Assembly (NCBI RefSeq): GCF_001601575.1
Contig: NZ_LOHZ01000019.1
Coordinates: 62,001-126,000, forward strand
Origin: Thermovenabulum gondwanense
GTDB lineage: Bacteria > Bacillota > Thermosediminibacteria > Thermosediminibacterales > Thermosediminibacteraceae
Direction of reading: 5' to 3'
DNA: 64,000 nt
The notes under the pieces were generated by a model. The model saw only the letters and a list, made by a program, of their open reading frames with translations, was not told where the DNA came from and made no database searches. Both the position numbers and the translations under genes were made by a program. Below are positions 35,175-44,260 of the stretch, piece by piece (the stretch's first letter is position 1; each line of letters begins with the position of its first letter).

Positions 35175-36368
35175 TTACTTTTCTTTATTTACCCGGGAAA
35201 ACACCTTTGTGGGGAGTCCAAAAAGCTTAATAAACCCTTTGGCCGCATTGTGGTCGAACAAATCTCCTTCGGCATATGTGGCGAGTTTAACATCGTACAT
35301 TGAGTTTATTGATTTCCTTCCCACCACTTCCGCATTTCCTTTAAATATTTTGACACGTACAATTCCATTAACGTATTTTTGAGTTTCTTCAATAAATGCG
35401 TCTAAGGCTTCCTTCAAAGGAGAAAACCATAGGCCGTTGTAAATTATTTCTGCGTATTTTTGTTCAATAATGTATTTAAAATGCTGCACCTCCCGGGGAA
35501 GGGTAAGGCTTTCTAATTCCCTGTGAGCTTTTATTAATAGGAGCGAGGCCGGACATTCATAAACCTCCCTGGATTTTATCCCCACCAAACGATTTTCTAT
35601 ATGATCAATCCTTCCAAAACCGTTTGCCCCCGCTAACTTATTTAATTTCTCTACGATTTCCACCTGGGAAAGTTCTTCTCCATTTAATTCTACCGGCTCT
35701 CCTTTATAAAAGGTTATTTCCACATAGGAGGGCTCGTTCGGCGCATCTTTTATCGAAACGGTCCATTCAAACGCTTGCTCCGGCGGTTCCACCCATGGAT
35801 CCTCCAAAACTCCGCACTCAATGCTCCTTCCCCAAAGATTTTGATCTATGCTGAAGGGATTTTCTTTTCCTACAGGTACGGGGATTCCATGCTTTGCCGC
35901 ATATTCCACCTCTTCTTCCCGGGACATGCTCCATTCCCTTACGGGTGCAATTACAGTAAGTTCGGGTGCTAAAGCTGCTACCGATACATCAAACCTCACC
36001 TGATCATTTCCCTTTCCCGTACATCCGTGGGCTACAGCAAAAGCCCCTTCTTCCTTTGCGACCTCTACCAGGAGCTTAGCAATCAGAGGTCGTGAAAGTG
36101 CGGAGCTCAGGGGATAAACTCCTTCATAAAGGGCATTGGCTTTCAGTGCAGCAAAAGCGTAGTTTTTTAAAAATTCCTCTTTGACATCAAATACGTAACT
36201 TTTTACAGCTCCAATTTTTAAAGCCTTATTTTTAATAAACTCTAAGTCCTTTCCCTCCCCTAAGTCTGCGCATAAGGCCACCACTTCGCAATCGTATTTT
36301 TCTTTCAACCACTTTATTGCTACCGAAGTATCGAGTCCTCCCGAATAAGCAAGAACAACCTTTTTCAT
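35175..36368 (-). CDS. argG: Argininosuccinate synthase
   Basis: 397 residues. Joins citrulline and aspartate with ATP. The N-type ATP pyrophosphatase loop [15 protein letters not shown] opens the protein; [30 protein letters not shown] and [22 protein letters not shown] are typical family blocks. Middle gene of the arginine operon; argF lies 39 bases upstream and argH 18 bases downstream. Confidence 0.96.
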   Translation of the reverse strand: MKKVVLAYSGGLDTSVAIKWLKEKYDCEVVALCADLGEGKDLEFIKNKALKIGAVKSYVFDVKEEFLKNYAFAALKANALYEGVYPLSSALSRPLIAKLLVEVAKEEGAFAVAHGCTGKGNDQVRFDVSVAALAPELTVIAPVREWSMSREEEVEYAAKHGIPVPVGKENPFSIDQNLWGRSIECGVLEDPWVEPPEQAFEWTVSIKDAPNEPSYVEITFYKGEPVELNGEELSQVEIVEKLNKLAGANGFGRIDHIENRLVGIKSREVYECPASLLLIKAHRELESLTLPREVQHFKYIIEQKYAEIIYNGLWFSPLKEALDAFIEETQKYVNGIVRVKIFKGNAEVVGRKSINSMYDVKLATYAEGDLFDHNAAKGFIKLFGLPTKVFSRVNKEK

Positions 36369-36406
36369 TTAACATTCCCCCTCAAACTTATGAATTTGTG
36401 AAAATA

Positions 36407-37369
36407 TCATGCCATCAGTGAAATTAGAATTGCTTTCTGAACGTGCAGGCGATTTTCCGCCTGATCGAAAACAACAGAATTTGGGCCATCCAGCACCTCA
36501 TCGGTGATTTCTTCCCCCCTGTGTGCCGGCAGACAGTGCATAACCATTACATCTTTTTTGGCTTTTTTCAAGATTTTCCCATTGACCTGATATCCTGAAA
36601 AAACCTTTTTCCTTTCCTCCGCCTCCCGTTCCTGGCCCATGCTGGTCCATACATCGGTATAAATTACATCCGCGTTTTCAGCAGCTTCCATCACGTCTTC
36701 GGTTACGACGATTTTGGAATTGTTCATCATTGAATCCTTTTCCGCCTTATTCAAAACATCTTTCCCCGGCTGATACCCTTTGGGAGAAGCCACGGTAATA
36801 TCCAAACCCACCTTTGCACATCCAAAAATGAGGGAAGTTGCCATGTTATTATCGCCATCGCCTATAAATGCGAGTTTCAAACCCGAAAATTTTTTCTTTT
36901 TTTCATAGATGGTAAAGAGATCTGTCAGAGCCTGACAGGGATGCTCGTAGTCCGTCAATCCGTTTATTACCGGTACGCTCGCAAAACTTGCCAATTTTTT
37001 TACATCTTCATGGTGGTAGGCTCTTATCATAATTCCATCCACATATCTTGATAAAACCCGTGCGGTGTCTTCTATTGTTTCTCCCCGCCCCAGTTGAAGG
37101 TCGCTTTTATTCAGGTAAAGGCCGTAACCTCCCAGCTGCCACATGGCTACTTCAAAGGAAACCCTGGTCCTTGTGGAATTTTTTTCAAAAATCATTCCGA
37201 GGGTTTTACCTTTTAATGGCTGATAGCTTAAATCCCTTCCCCTTTTTTTAATAGATTCTGAAAGAGAAAGTATCTTTAATATTTCCCTTTTACTTAGCTC
37301 ACCGATCTCCAGGAGGTCTTTTCTTTTTATCCCGGGCATGGCTTCTTCCACACAAATGTTAATACCCAT
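36407..37369 (-). CDS. argF: Ornithine carbamoyltransferase
   Basis: 320 residues. Makes citrulline from ornithine and carbamoyl phosphate. Carbamoyl-phosphate motif STRTRVSFEVAMWQLGG, HPCQALTDLFTIYE, DGDNNMATS and the ornithine loop HCLPAHRGEEIT are all seen. Start at ATG 37367-37369, preceded by GGGGGTGATT; the longer frame up to 37426 would begin inside the promoter. First gene of the arginine operon, read from the promoter and ArgR-like site just upstream. Confidence 0.95.
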   Translation of the reverse strand: MGINICVEEAMPGIKRKDLLEIGELSKREILKILSLSESIKKRGRDLSYQPLKGKTLGMIFEKNSTRTRVSFEVAMWQLGGYGLYLNKSDLQLGRGETIEDTARVLSRYVDGIMIRAYHHEDVKKLASFASVPVINGLTDYEHPCQALTDLFTIYEKKKKFSGLKLAFIGDGDNNMATSLIFGCAKVGLDITVASPKGYQPGKDVLNKAEKDSMMNNSKIVVTEDVMEAAENADVIYTDVWTSMGQEREAEERKKVFSGYQVNGKILKKAKKDVMVMHCLPAHRGEEITDEVLDGPNSVVFDQAENRLHVQKAILISLMA

Positions 37370-37397
37370 ACAATCACCCCCACTTATGTTATTAATA

Positions 37398-37426
37398 ATT
37401 ATAAATATTATTGTATATTTATGCAA
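37398..37426 (-). promoter_or_regulatory. arg operon promoter with overlapping ArgR-like box
   Basis: On the minus strand TTGCAT (37421-37426) and TATAAT (37398-37403) are 17 bases apart. The -35 box is part of the near-palindrome TTGCATAAATATACAA (37411-37426), which resembles the AT-rich ARG box bound by ArgR/AhrC. Repression by arginine is the natural inference; no argR gene lies in the window. Confidence 0.65.
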
Positions 37427-37481
37427 TATGTTTTAAAAAAAAATTACCGTTTTTTTATTAACGGCCATATAAAGCTTAAAA

Positions 37482-38387
37482 TTAAAAAATTTTTACTATC
37501 CACTTATCAATTTTTTGCTTTTCCTTTAATACCCCCTGAAAAAGGTCCCCTACTTTTTTTAGCCTTTCGGGCATATTTCTTATATTGAATGCATCAGGTA
37601 AAACTCCTTTTTCAAGCTCTTCCCATGTAACCGGTGCCGAGACGGGAGCACCTGGGAGCGGCCTTGGACTGTACGGAGCTATAAGGGTTTTACCTTTTAC
37701 GTTTTGCAGATAATCTAAGTAGACTTTACCCTCACGATTTTTCACATTTCTCTCCGTTGTTGATTTTTCCGGAAAGGTTTTTTCAAGAACTCTACAGAAA
37801 AACTCCACAAAATTTCTTACCTCATTATAAGTATACCGCGGTTCTACGGGAACAAAAATTTGAATTCCGGTAGCCCCCGATGTCTTCGGAAAACCTTTAA
37901 TACCTTCCATATCAAATATTTTTTTTAATACTAAGGCTAATTGCCGGGCATCCTCAAACCCAGTATTTTCCATGGGATCCAAGTCAAATACAGCAAAGTC
38001 CGGATAGTCTATTGTCCCGATGCGCGAAAGCCAGGGGTGAATCTCGAGACTCGCCTGATTGGCCGCCCAAAGAAGGCTCTTCAAATCATTCAGGAGCGCA
38101 TAGCGTATTATTTTTTTTTCACCATTATTGAAGCTTACTTCATCGTAAGTCTTTAACCATTCGGGTGCGTAATCGGGTATGTTTTTTTGGTAAAAAGCCT
38201 TGCCTTTTATTCCATCGGGATAGCGCGTAAAGACTACCGGGCGATCTTTTAAGTAGGGCAATAAAAAAGGGGCTATTTTCACGTAATAATTTATAAATTC
38301 GGCCTTTGTTATATTTTCATCGGGCCACATTTTTTTTGAAAGATTGCTGAGTTTTAATTTTTCGCCTTCTACTACTACTATGGACAA
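37482..38387 (-). CDS. LigD-type NHEJ polymerase/primase (stand-alone)
   Basis: About 301 residues, matching only the polymerase domain of bacterial LigD (archaeo-eukaryotic primase fold). Motifs: LSNLSKKMWPDENITKAEFINYY, RPVVFTRYPDGIKGKAFYQKN, HPWLSRIG, the metal-binding VFDLDP, and KTSGATGIQIFVP. It adds nucleotides, often ribonucleotides, during end joining. Start at TTG 38385-38387 after AGGTGA; the earlier GTG is in that site. No ligase or phosphoesterase domain is attached; the ligase is encoded divergently. Confidence 0.9.
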   Translation of the reverse strand: MSIVVVEGEKLKLSNLSKKMWPDENITKAEFINYYVKIAPFLLPYLKDRPVVFTRYPDGIKGKAFYQKNIPDYAPEWLKTYDEVSFNNGEKKIIRYALLNDLKSLLWAANQASLEIHPWLSRIGTIDYPDFAVFDLDPMENTGFEDARQLALVLKKIFDMEGIKGFPKTSGATGIQIFVPVEPRYTYNEVRNFVEFFCRVLEKTFPEKSTTERNVKNREGKVYLDYLQNVKGKTLIAPYSPRPLPGAPVSAPVTWEELEKGVLPDAFNIRNMPERLKKVGDLFQGVLKEKQKIDKWIVKIF

Positions 38388-38456
38388 AGTTCTCACCTGC
38401 CGATCTTAAAATTGTAAAAAACTATAAAAAGGGCACAATAATTACGGTGATTCACT

Positions 38457-39383
38457 ATGATAAAACCGGGAATACCCTTTATCCCGATGGAACCGGTACC
38501 ATATCCCGAGCCCTTTGATGATACGAATTTTGGTTTTCAGGTAAAGTGGGACGGCACAAGGATAATCGCCCATTCTCACGGCAATGTTGAGCTTTTTAAC
38601 CGAAAAAAGAGTAAGCGTACAAAAACCTACCCGGAAATAGTTGATGCCCTTGCTGAAGCCCTGAAAAATACGCATGCAATATTAGATGGAGAAATCATAG
38701 CAATTAAAGATGGAAAACCCAATTTCCACCAGCTAATGAGAAGGGATAAAGCCTCAGACCCCCGTACCATAAAATATTTAGCGTCAAGGATACCCGTCAC
38801 CTATGTGGTTTTTGATATCCTCTTCTGGAAGGAAAAAAGCCTTATACATTTACCCTTTTCCCAGCGAGACCATATATTAAAATCTTCCCTGAACTCTTCG
38901 GACGCTGTTGTAGTAACCGACACCTTCCCCGGCAGAGGAAAAGCCTTATTTGATGTAATAAAGGAAAAAGGCTGGGAAGGTATAGTAGCAAAAAAGATGG
39001 ACAGTATCTACGAGATAGGAAAAAAGAGCGAAAAATGGCTTAAAATAAAAAACCGCCGTCAGATAACCGCCCTTATAGGTGGATTCCTTTCAGAAGGTAA
39101 GAAAGTCCGTTCCCTTTTCCTGGGGCAAGTGTTAGAAAACGACCTTGTGTTTATTGGCAGAGCCGGGAGCGGCTTAGATGAGGTCGAAAAAAATCTTTTA
39201 TTTGAAACTCTGTCGAACATTATCGAAAATAACTGCCCCTTTTCTTTTCCACCTGACGTGAAAAAAGGAGAAAAGCCGGTCTGGGTTTCACCCATTATAA
39301 GTGTGGAGGTAGAATTTTTTGATTACACCGAAGAGGGCTATCTCAGGCAACCGGTTATTCGCCGGATAAATTTAGTATCATGA
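38457..39383 (+). CDS. ATP-dependent DNA ligase (LigD ligase-domain type, stand-alone)
   Basis: 308 residues. Adenylation motif FQVKWDGTRIIAH (K-W-D-G-T-R, catalytic Lys), motif III-like ILDGEIIAI, motif IV WEGIVAKKMDS, motif V SEKWLKIKNRR, and a C-terminal OB fold ending in LRQPVIRRI. It seals double-strand breaks with Ku. Divergent from the polymerase gene with a 69-base gap, and overlapping the Ku stop by six bases on the opposite strand. Confidence 0.92.
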   Translation: MIKPGIPFIPMEPVPYPEPFDDTNFGFQVKWDGTRIIAHSHGNVELFNRKKSKRTKTYPEIVDALAEALKNTHAILDGEIIAIKDGKPNFHQLMRRDKASDPRTIKYLASRIPVTYVVFDILFWKEKSLIHLPFSQRDHILKSSLNSSDAVVVTDTFPGRGKALFDVIKEKGWEGIVAKKMDSIYEIGKKSEKWLKIKNRRQITALIGGFLSEGKKVRSLFLGQVLENDLVFIGRAGSGLDEVEKNLLFETLSNIIENNCPFSFPPDVKKGEKPVWVSPIISVEVEFFDYTEEGYLRQPVIRRINLVS

Positions 39384-40199
39384 AGTAGCCCTCTTTTTCC
39401 TGCGGCCAAAATTGCGTTCCTTGCCTTCCTTTTCCTTTTCCACCAGTGCCAGGCTCGCTCTGAGGGCTTCCATCAAATCTACCACCTTTTCTTCCTTAGC
39501 AGCAGGTATTTTTACCTCCTGTCCTTCCACTTTTGCCTTTATTATTTCAAGAAGAGCCTTTCTGTACTCATCGGTGTACTTTTCGGGGATAAACTTAGTG
39601 GATAAAGAATTTATAAGCTGCACCGCCATTTTTATTTCGTTTTCATGCAGCTTTATATTGGTCGAAAGCTCTATTTCGCCCGCATCCCTTACCTCATCGG
39701 GATATAACATGGTTTCCATTATTAAGTGGTTTTCACCGAAAGGCCTCAGACACGCAAGGCTGTATTTCGACCTTATCATCACCTTTGCTATTGCAATTTT
39801 CCCCGTCTTTTTTAAAGCCTCAATTAGTAAAAGATAAGCCTTCTGACCGGTTCCTTCAGGACCAAGATAATAGGAATGATCAAAATATATCGGATCTATT
39901 TCTCTCAAATCAACAAAATCAACAATATCAATGGTGCGCACGGTTTCATCGGGGATTGCCTCTAAGTCCTTATCCTCGATAACTACAAATTTCCCCTTTT
40001 CGTATTCATAACCCCGGGCTATTTCCTCGTCCTCCACCTTTCGATTGCAAAAAGGGCATACTTTTTCATAACGTATGGGAGTGCCGCATTCCCTGTGTAT
40101 TTGCCTGAAGCTCAGATTCTTTCTTTCGGTAGCCGCATACATTTTTACTGGGACGTTTACCAGCCCAAAACTGATGGAACCCCTCCAGAGAGCCCGCAT
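39378..40199 (-). CDS. ku: Ku DNA end-binding protein
   Basis: 273 residues. Opens with RALWRGSISFGLVNVPVKMYAAT, continues with the Zn-free bacterial Ku core (CPFCNRKVEDEEIARGYEY, FVDLREIDPIYFDHSYYLGPE) and ends in a lysine/arginine-rich tail. It forms the homodimeric ring that holds broken ends for LigD. Start at ATG 40197-40199 after AGGAGGTGA. The CPFC region plus an earlier Cys might form a metal site. Confidence 0.95.
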   Translation of the reverse strand: MRALWRGSISFGLVNVPVKMYAATERKNLSFRQIHRECGTPIRYEKVCPFCNRKVEDEEIARGYEYEKGKFVVIEDKDLEAIPDETVRTIDIVDFVDLREIDPIYFDHSYYLGPEGTGQKAYLLLIEALKKTGKIAIAKVMIRSKYSLACLRPFGENHLIMETMLYPDEVRDAGEIELSTNIKLHENEIKMAVQLINSLSTKFIPEKYTDEYRKALLEIIKAKVEGQEVKIPAAKEEKVVDLMEALRASLALVEKEKEGKERNFGRRKKRATS

Positions 40200-40274
40200 T
40201 AGTATCACCTCCTCATTATAATATTTCTCATTTAAAAACCGATTATCCCTGAAAGCCGATTAATGTATAAACTA

Positions 40275-40898
40275 TTATGAATTGAAAAATATGAAACTTA
40301 TCCTTTTTAACCTGTCATTTACCGCATTCCAGTCCACATTTTTTAAAAATGCTTTTATATAATCAGTTTTTTTCGTACCGTAATCAATAAAATAGGCATG
40401 CTCATATACATCCATTACCAGCAAAGCAATGGAGTTTTGCACTACCCCGTAATCATGGGCATCCAGTAAATAATTGTGAAGCCTTCCATCCCGAGGATCG
40501 TACACAAGGATCGCCCAGCCTCTTGCCGAAATTCCTGTAGCAATGAAATCCTCCCTCCAGTCATTGAAAGAACCAAAATCCCTCTCGATAAGCCTTAATA
40601 GTTCCCCCTGATAGATCTTTCCCGACCCACCCAGGTTTTCAAAGTAAAGCTCGTGAAGAATTACTCCATCAATTGCATAAGTCTCGGCTTTCTTCAGCCC
40701 GCGGAATCCACTGTAAGTTGCATTGGCTTTTGACCTGTCTGCCGTTAAAAGCAGCTCTCTTATTTCATTTATCTTGTTTACATAGCCTAAATACAAAACC
40801 TCATAGTGTTCCAGTATCTGACGTTCCGAGAATTCCGGCATCATCAATAACCTGGGATTTAACGGAATTGGATTTATATTATTTCCACTATCTTTCAT
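40275..40898 (-). CDS. Iron/manganese superoxide dismutase family protein, atypical
   Basis: 207 residues. The four metal ligands of Fe/Mn-SOD are placed correctly: His in ILEHYEVLYLGYVNK, His in VILHELYFENLGG, and Asp plus His in LLVMDVYEHAYFIDYG; the Gln/Trp region ARGWAILVYDPRDG is present. However, the normally invariant His-His of the first helix (H-Y-G-K-H-H) is here H-Y-E-V-L-Y, while gateway Tyr is kept. It may be a SOD with altered proton relay, or a related metalloprotein. The thi operon terminator ends just upstream. Confidence 0.78.
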   Translation of the reverse strand: MKDSGNNINPIPLNPRLLMMPEFSERQILEHYEVLYLGYVNKINEIRELLLTADRSKANATYSGFRGLKKAETYAIDGVILHELYFENLGGSGKIYQGELLRLIERDFGSFNDWREDFIATGISARGWAILVYDPRDGRLHNYLLDAHDYGVVQNSIALLVMDVYEHAYFIDYGTKKTDYIKAFLKNVDWNAVNDRLKRISFIFFNS

Positions 40899-40929
40899 AT
40901 TGACCCTCCTTTGAAATTGTTCAATAATA

Positions 40930-40972
40930 AAATATTATGCCAAAGGCTTTTTTGTTAAAAGCCTTTGGCACT
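40930..40972 (-). terminator. Intrinsic terminator of the thiamine operon
   Basis: GCCAAAGGCTTTT pairs with AAAAGCCTTTGGC around a short loop; an AT-rich tail follows on the minus strand. A second, tail-less hairpin (GCTTTCGGG/CCCGAAAGC, about 41060-41085) lies closer to the thiC stop. Confidence 0.65.
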
Positions 40973-41088
40973 TCACAGATTCATCCGTTCACCTTAAATT
41001 TTCAATTATCAATATCCCGGCTATGGCCGTGTTTGTGTCCGTGCCCTGGGCCGGTTGGCTTTCGGGCGAATTCCCGAAAGCTTTTTTC

Positions 41089-42387
41089 CTAACAACTGCT
41101 CTTTTCTTTATTTAGATATTTTGCAATTATATCCATTGCACAAAACTTGCCGCACATGGTGCAGGTCTTTACATCCGATGAATTTCTCTCTTGCCTGTAT
41201 TTTCTTGCCTTTTTTGGGTCTATTGAAAGCTTAATTTGTTCTTCCCAGTCAAGGTTTTTCCGAGCTTTTGCCATTTTTAAATCCCTTTCCCATGCACCCG
41301 GAATGCCTTTCACTATATCTGCCGCATGGGCAGCAATTTTAGAGGCAATAACCCCAATCCTTACATCTTCTTCATCGGGCAGTCCTAAGTGCTCTGCCGG
41401 GGTTACATAGCAAAGAAAATCCGCTCCACAAGCAGCAGCTATTGCTCCGCCAATCGCAGCGGCTATATGATCATAACCCGCTGCTATATCCGTAACAAGA
41501 GGGCCCAAGACGTAAAAAGGCGCTTCATGGCATAGCCTTTTTTGAAGGCGGATATTAGATTCTATCTGATCTATGGGAACGTGCCCCGGACCTTCCACCA
41601 TTACCTGCACTCCTTGTTTTATCGCTTCCTGTACCAGCTCCCCCAGTATTAAAAGCTCCTGAATTTGCGCCCTATCGGTAGCATCGGCAAGGCATCCCGG
41701 CCTTAAGCCGTCTCCCAAACTCAATGTAACATCGTATTTTCTCGCTACCTCAAGCAGCCTGTCAAAGTGTTCATACAGGGGATTTTGTTTTTCGTTTTTA
41801 AGCATCCATGCGGTTATAAAGGACCCGCCCCTGCTTACAATATCGGTTATCCTGCCCTCCCTGCGAAGCCTTTCCACCGCTTCAATAGTCAGGCCGCAGT
41901 GGACGGTCATGAAATCCACGCCTTCTTCTGCCTGCTTTTCTATTACTTCAAAAAGTTCCTCTTCTGTAAAGTCTATGACACTCCCGTATTTATTTTGCGC
42001 CATAACTCCCACTTCATAAATAGGCACCGTCCCTACGGGAGCATCTATACTTGATAATATGGCCATTCGCACCTTTTCTAAATCCCCACCGGTAGAAAGG
42101 TCCATTATCGTATCCGCCCCGGCTTCTACCGCTGCAATTGCTTTTGATAATTCCGATTCTAAAAAGGGGAATTTTTCAGATGTGCCTATATTTGCATTGA
42201 CCTTGGTTGAAAGCCCCTTCCCTATGCCGCACGGCTTTAATCCCCTGTGATTTCTGTTAAAAGGGATAACAATCCTGCCCTCTGCCACTCTTTCTCTAAT
42301 AATTTCTGCATTCACTCCTTCTTTTTCCGCTACTTTTTTCATTTCTTCGGTAACAACGCCTTTTTTAGCCGCCTCTAACTGAGTCAT
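41089..42387 (-). CDS. thiC: Phosphomethylpyrimidine synthase
   Basis: 432 residues, the short form typical of anaerobes. This radical SAM enzyme turns AIR into HMP-phosphate. Blocks: [62 protein letters not shown] and [11 protein letters not shown]. The C-terminal cluster motif reads C-T-M-C-G-K-F-C (CX2CX3C, one residue shorter than the CX2CX4C of long ThiC). A GGAGGG site precedes ATG. Third gene of thiD-thiE-thiC, 14 bases after thiE. Confidence 0.95.
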   Translation of the reverse strand: MTQLEAAKKGVVTEEMKKVAEKEGVNAEIIRERVAEGRIVIPFNRNHRGLKPCGIGKGLSTKVNANIGTSEKFPFLESELSKAIAAVEAGADTIMDLSTGGDLEKVRMAILSSIDAPVGTVPIYEVGVMAQNKYGSVIDFTEEELFEVIEKQAEEGVDFMTVHCGLTIEAVERLRREGRITDIVSRGGSFITAWMLKNEKQNPLYEHFDRLLEVARKYDVTLSLGDGLRPGCLADATDRAQIQELLILGELVQEAIKQGVQVMVEGPGHVPIDQIESNIRLQKRLCHEAPFYVLGPLVTDIAAGYDHIAAAIGGAIAAACGADFLCYVTPAEHLGLPDEEDVRIGVIASKIAAHAADIVKGIPGAWERDLKMAKARKNLDWEEQIKLSIDPKKARKYRQERNSSDVKTCTMCGKFCAMDIIAKYLNKEKSSC

Positions 42388-42401
42388 TCTTTTCCCTCCA
42401 T

Positions 42402-43040
42402 TTAATAAATTTGCTTTAGTTTCTTTGTAATCTTATCTTTCAACAATCTAACGTTTTCGCCAATATCCCCCTTTAAAATAGCAGAAATACAGCATACACC
42501 TTTAATATCGTATTTTAAAACCTCATCTATATTTTCTTTATCTATACCCCCTATAGCCAGAACGGGAATGGGGATTTTTTCCGTTATTTCCCTCAGAGTT
42601 TCCAGACTTACATATTTTGCATCCTTTTTGGATGGAGTTTTAAATACTGCTCCCACTCCCACATAATCGGCACCATCTTCACAAGCTTTTTTCGCCTCCT
42701 CAAAGTTTGCCGCCGAGACCCCTATTATTTTTTTATAACCTATTATTTCTCTCACAACCTTTGCAGGCAGTTCCTCCTGCCCTAAATGCACGCCATCAGC
42801 ATCAACGGCAATGGCTATATCGACCCTGTCGTTTATTATTAAAGGCACATCGTAACTTTTCGTGATTTCTCTTAATTTTAGCCCGGCCTCGTAAAACTCT
42901 CTATCGGAGATATTTTTTTCTCTCAGCTGAACTACCGTAACTCCTGCTCTTATCGCCTCTTCCACCGCATCAAAAAGACTTCTACCTTTTAGATAAGTTC
43001 TATCGGTTATGAGATACAGGGAATAATCCACATTTCTCAT
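42402..43040 (-). CDS. thiE: Thiamine-phosphate synthase
   Basis: 212 residues, TIM barrel joining HMP-PP and thiazole phosphate. Motifs: [84 protein letters not shown] and [12 protein letters not shown]. Sits between thiD and thiC with short gaps, so all three are co-transcribed behind the TPP switch. Confidence 0.95.
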   Translation of the reverse strand: MRNVDYSLYLITDRTYLKGRSLFDAVEEAIRAGVTVVQLREKNISDREFYEAGLKLREITKSYDVPLIINDRVDIAIAVDADGVHLGQEELPAKVVREIIGYKKIIGVSAANFEEAKKACEDGADYVGVGAVFKTPSKKDAKYVSLETLREITEKIPIPVLAIGGIDKENIDEVLKYDIKGVCCISAILKGDIGENVRLLKDKITKKLKQIY

Positions 43041-43061
43041 GCTATAAGCACCTCTTTTAAA

Positions 43062-43856
43062 TTAATTATTAAACCCGATGCAAAAATGGTTCACGGGGCC
43101 CCAGCCCCTTCCCATATCTTCAGAAGTTTCTATGGCTCTGGTAATATAAAGCTTTGCATACGCTACAGCTTTTTTAACATCCATACCTTTTGCCAGATTG
43201 GCGCAAATGGCCGCCGAAAATGTACATCCGGTGCCGTGGGTGTTTTTTGTGTTTATTTTTTCTTCTTCAAAAAACACGTAATTATCTTCTCCAAGGTACA
43301 AAACATCCACGGCTTTATTCCCTTCCAAATGCCCTCCTTTTATAAGAACCGTTCTGCAACCCAATTTGGCAATATCCTTTGCAGCCTTTTTCATCTCCTC
43401 CACATTCTGTATTTTTCTTTCCACAATTACCTCTGCTTCTTCCCTGTTGGGAGTAATGATTAAAGCCTTCGGTACTAATTTTTCAATCAGTGTTTTTATG
43501 GCTTCTTTTTCCAAGAGTCTGTGCGCGGATTTAGAAACCATCACTGGGTCCAGAACGATTTTCCCCGGCTTATATTCTTCAAGTCCTTTGGAAATAACTT
43601 CCGTTATCTCTTTTGTTGAAACCATTCCGATTTTAACCGCATCGGGGAAGAGGTCTTCAAAAACCGCTTTCATCTGAAGATAGACCATATCTTCTGAAAT
43701 ATTTTGTACCCCCAGTACCCCGAGGGTATTTTGGGCGGTCACCGATGTAATTACTGACATACCATATACTCCGTGGCTGAAAAAGGTTTTTAAATCCGCC
43801 TGAATTCCCGCCCCTCCGCCGGAATCGGAACCAGCAATGGTTAAAGCAAGTTTCAT
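43062..43856 (-). CDS. thiD: Hydroxymethylpyrimidine/phosphomethylpyrimidine kinase
   Basis: 264 residues of the ribokinase-like fold. ALTIAGSDSGGGAGIQADLKTF opens the protein (substrate loop), ITPNREEAEVI and the C-terminal NTHGTGCTFSAAICANLA (catalytic Cys/anion hole) are diagnostic. Phosphorylates HMP twice for ThiE. First intact gene after the TPP riboswitch, with a GGGGTGATG site upstream. Confidence 0.94.
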   Translation of the reverse strand: MKLALTIAGSDSGGGAGIQADLKTFFSHGVYGMSVITSVTAQNTLGVLGVQNISEDMVYLQMKAVFEDLFPDAVKIGMVSTKEITEVISKGLEEYKPGKIVLDPVMVSKSAHRLLEKEAIKTLIEKLVPKALIITPNREEAEVIVERKIQNVEEMKKAAKDIAKLGCRTVLIKGGHLEGNKAVDVLYLGEDNYVFFEEEKINTKNTHGTGCTFSAAICANLAKGMDVKKAVAYAKLYITRAIETSEDMGRGWGPVNHFCIGFNN

Positions 43857-43880
43857 AATTTTTCATCACCCCTTAAAATT

Positions 43881-44015
<135 letters not shown>

Positions 44016-44019
44016 TCAT

Positions 44020-44052
44020 AAATAAAAGTGCCTACCCGAATAGGTAGGCACA
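44020..44052 (-). terminator. TPP riboswitch terminator
   Basis: GTGCCTACC pairs with GGTAGGCAC across a six-base loop, followed by TTTTATTT on the minus strand: the expression platform of the TPP switch. Confidence 0.85.
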
Positions 44053-44054
44053 AA

Positions 44055-44157
44055 TTTTCGGTTCTGTGCTTCCCTACGCGGGGATTATCCCGGTCAGGTT
44101 CGAGGGGTCGAAGCATTTAAGCTTCCTCTCAGCCTTTCGGCTCCCCCAGCACGCATC
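44055..44157 (-). ncRNA. TPP riboswitch (THI element)
   Basis: Minus-strand hallmarks in order: GGGGGAGCC, GGCTGAGAGGAAG, CGACCCCTCGAACCTGACC, GGATAATCC and GCGTAGGGAAGCA. Binds thiamine pyrophosphate and, with the terminator downstream, switches off thi gene expression. It now drives thiD-thiE-thiC across the thi4 relic. Confidence 0.95.
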
Positions 44158-44260
44158 CTATAAATTTTATTAAATTTTTACTGCAGTTTTTTAAAAATTA
44201 TACCTTATTTTTTTGTAAAAATCCACTATAAAAATATATCGAAAAATTTTTCTTTCCCTT

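Noticed and set aside
39412-39837. 141-residue plus-strand open frame
   Set aside because: Antisense of Ku; no ribosome binding site or recognisable domain.
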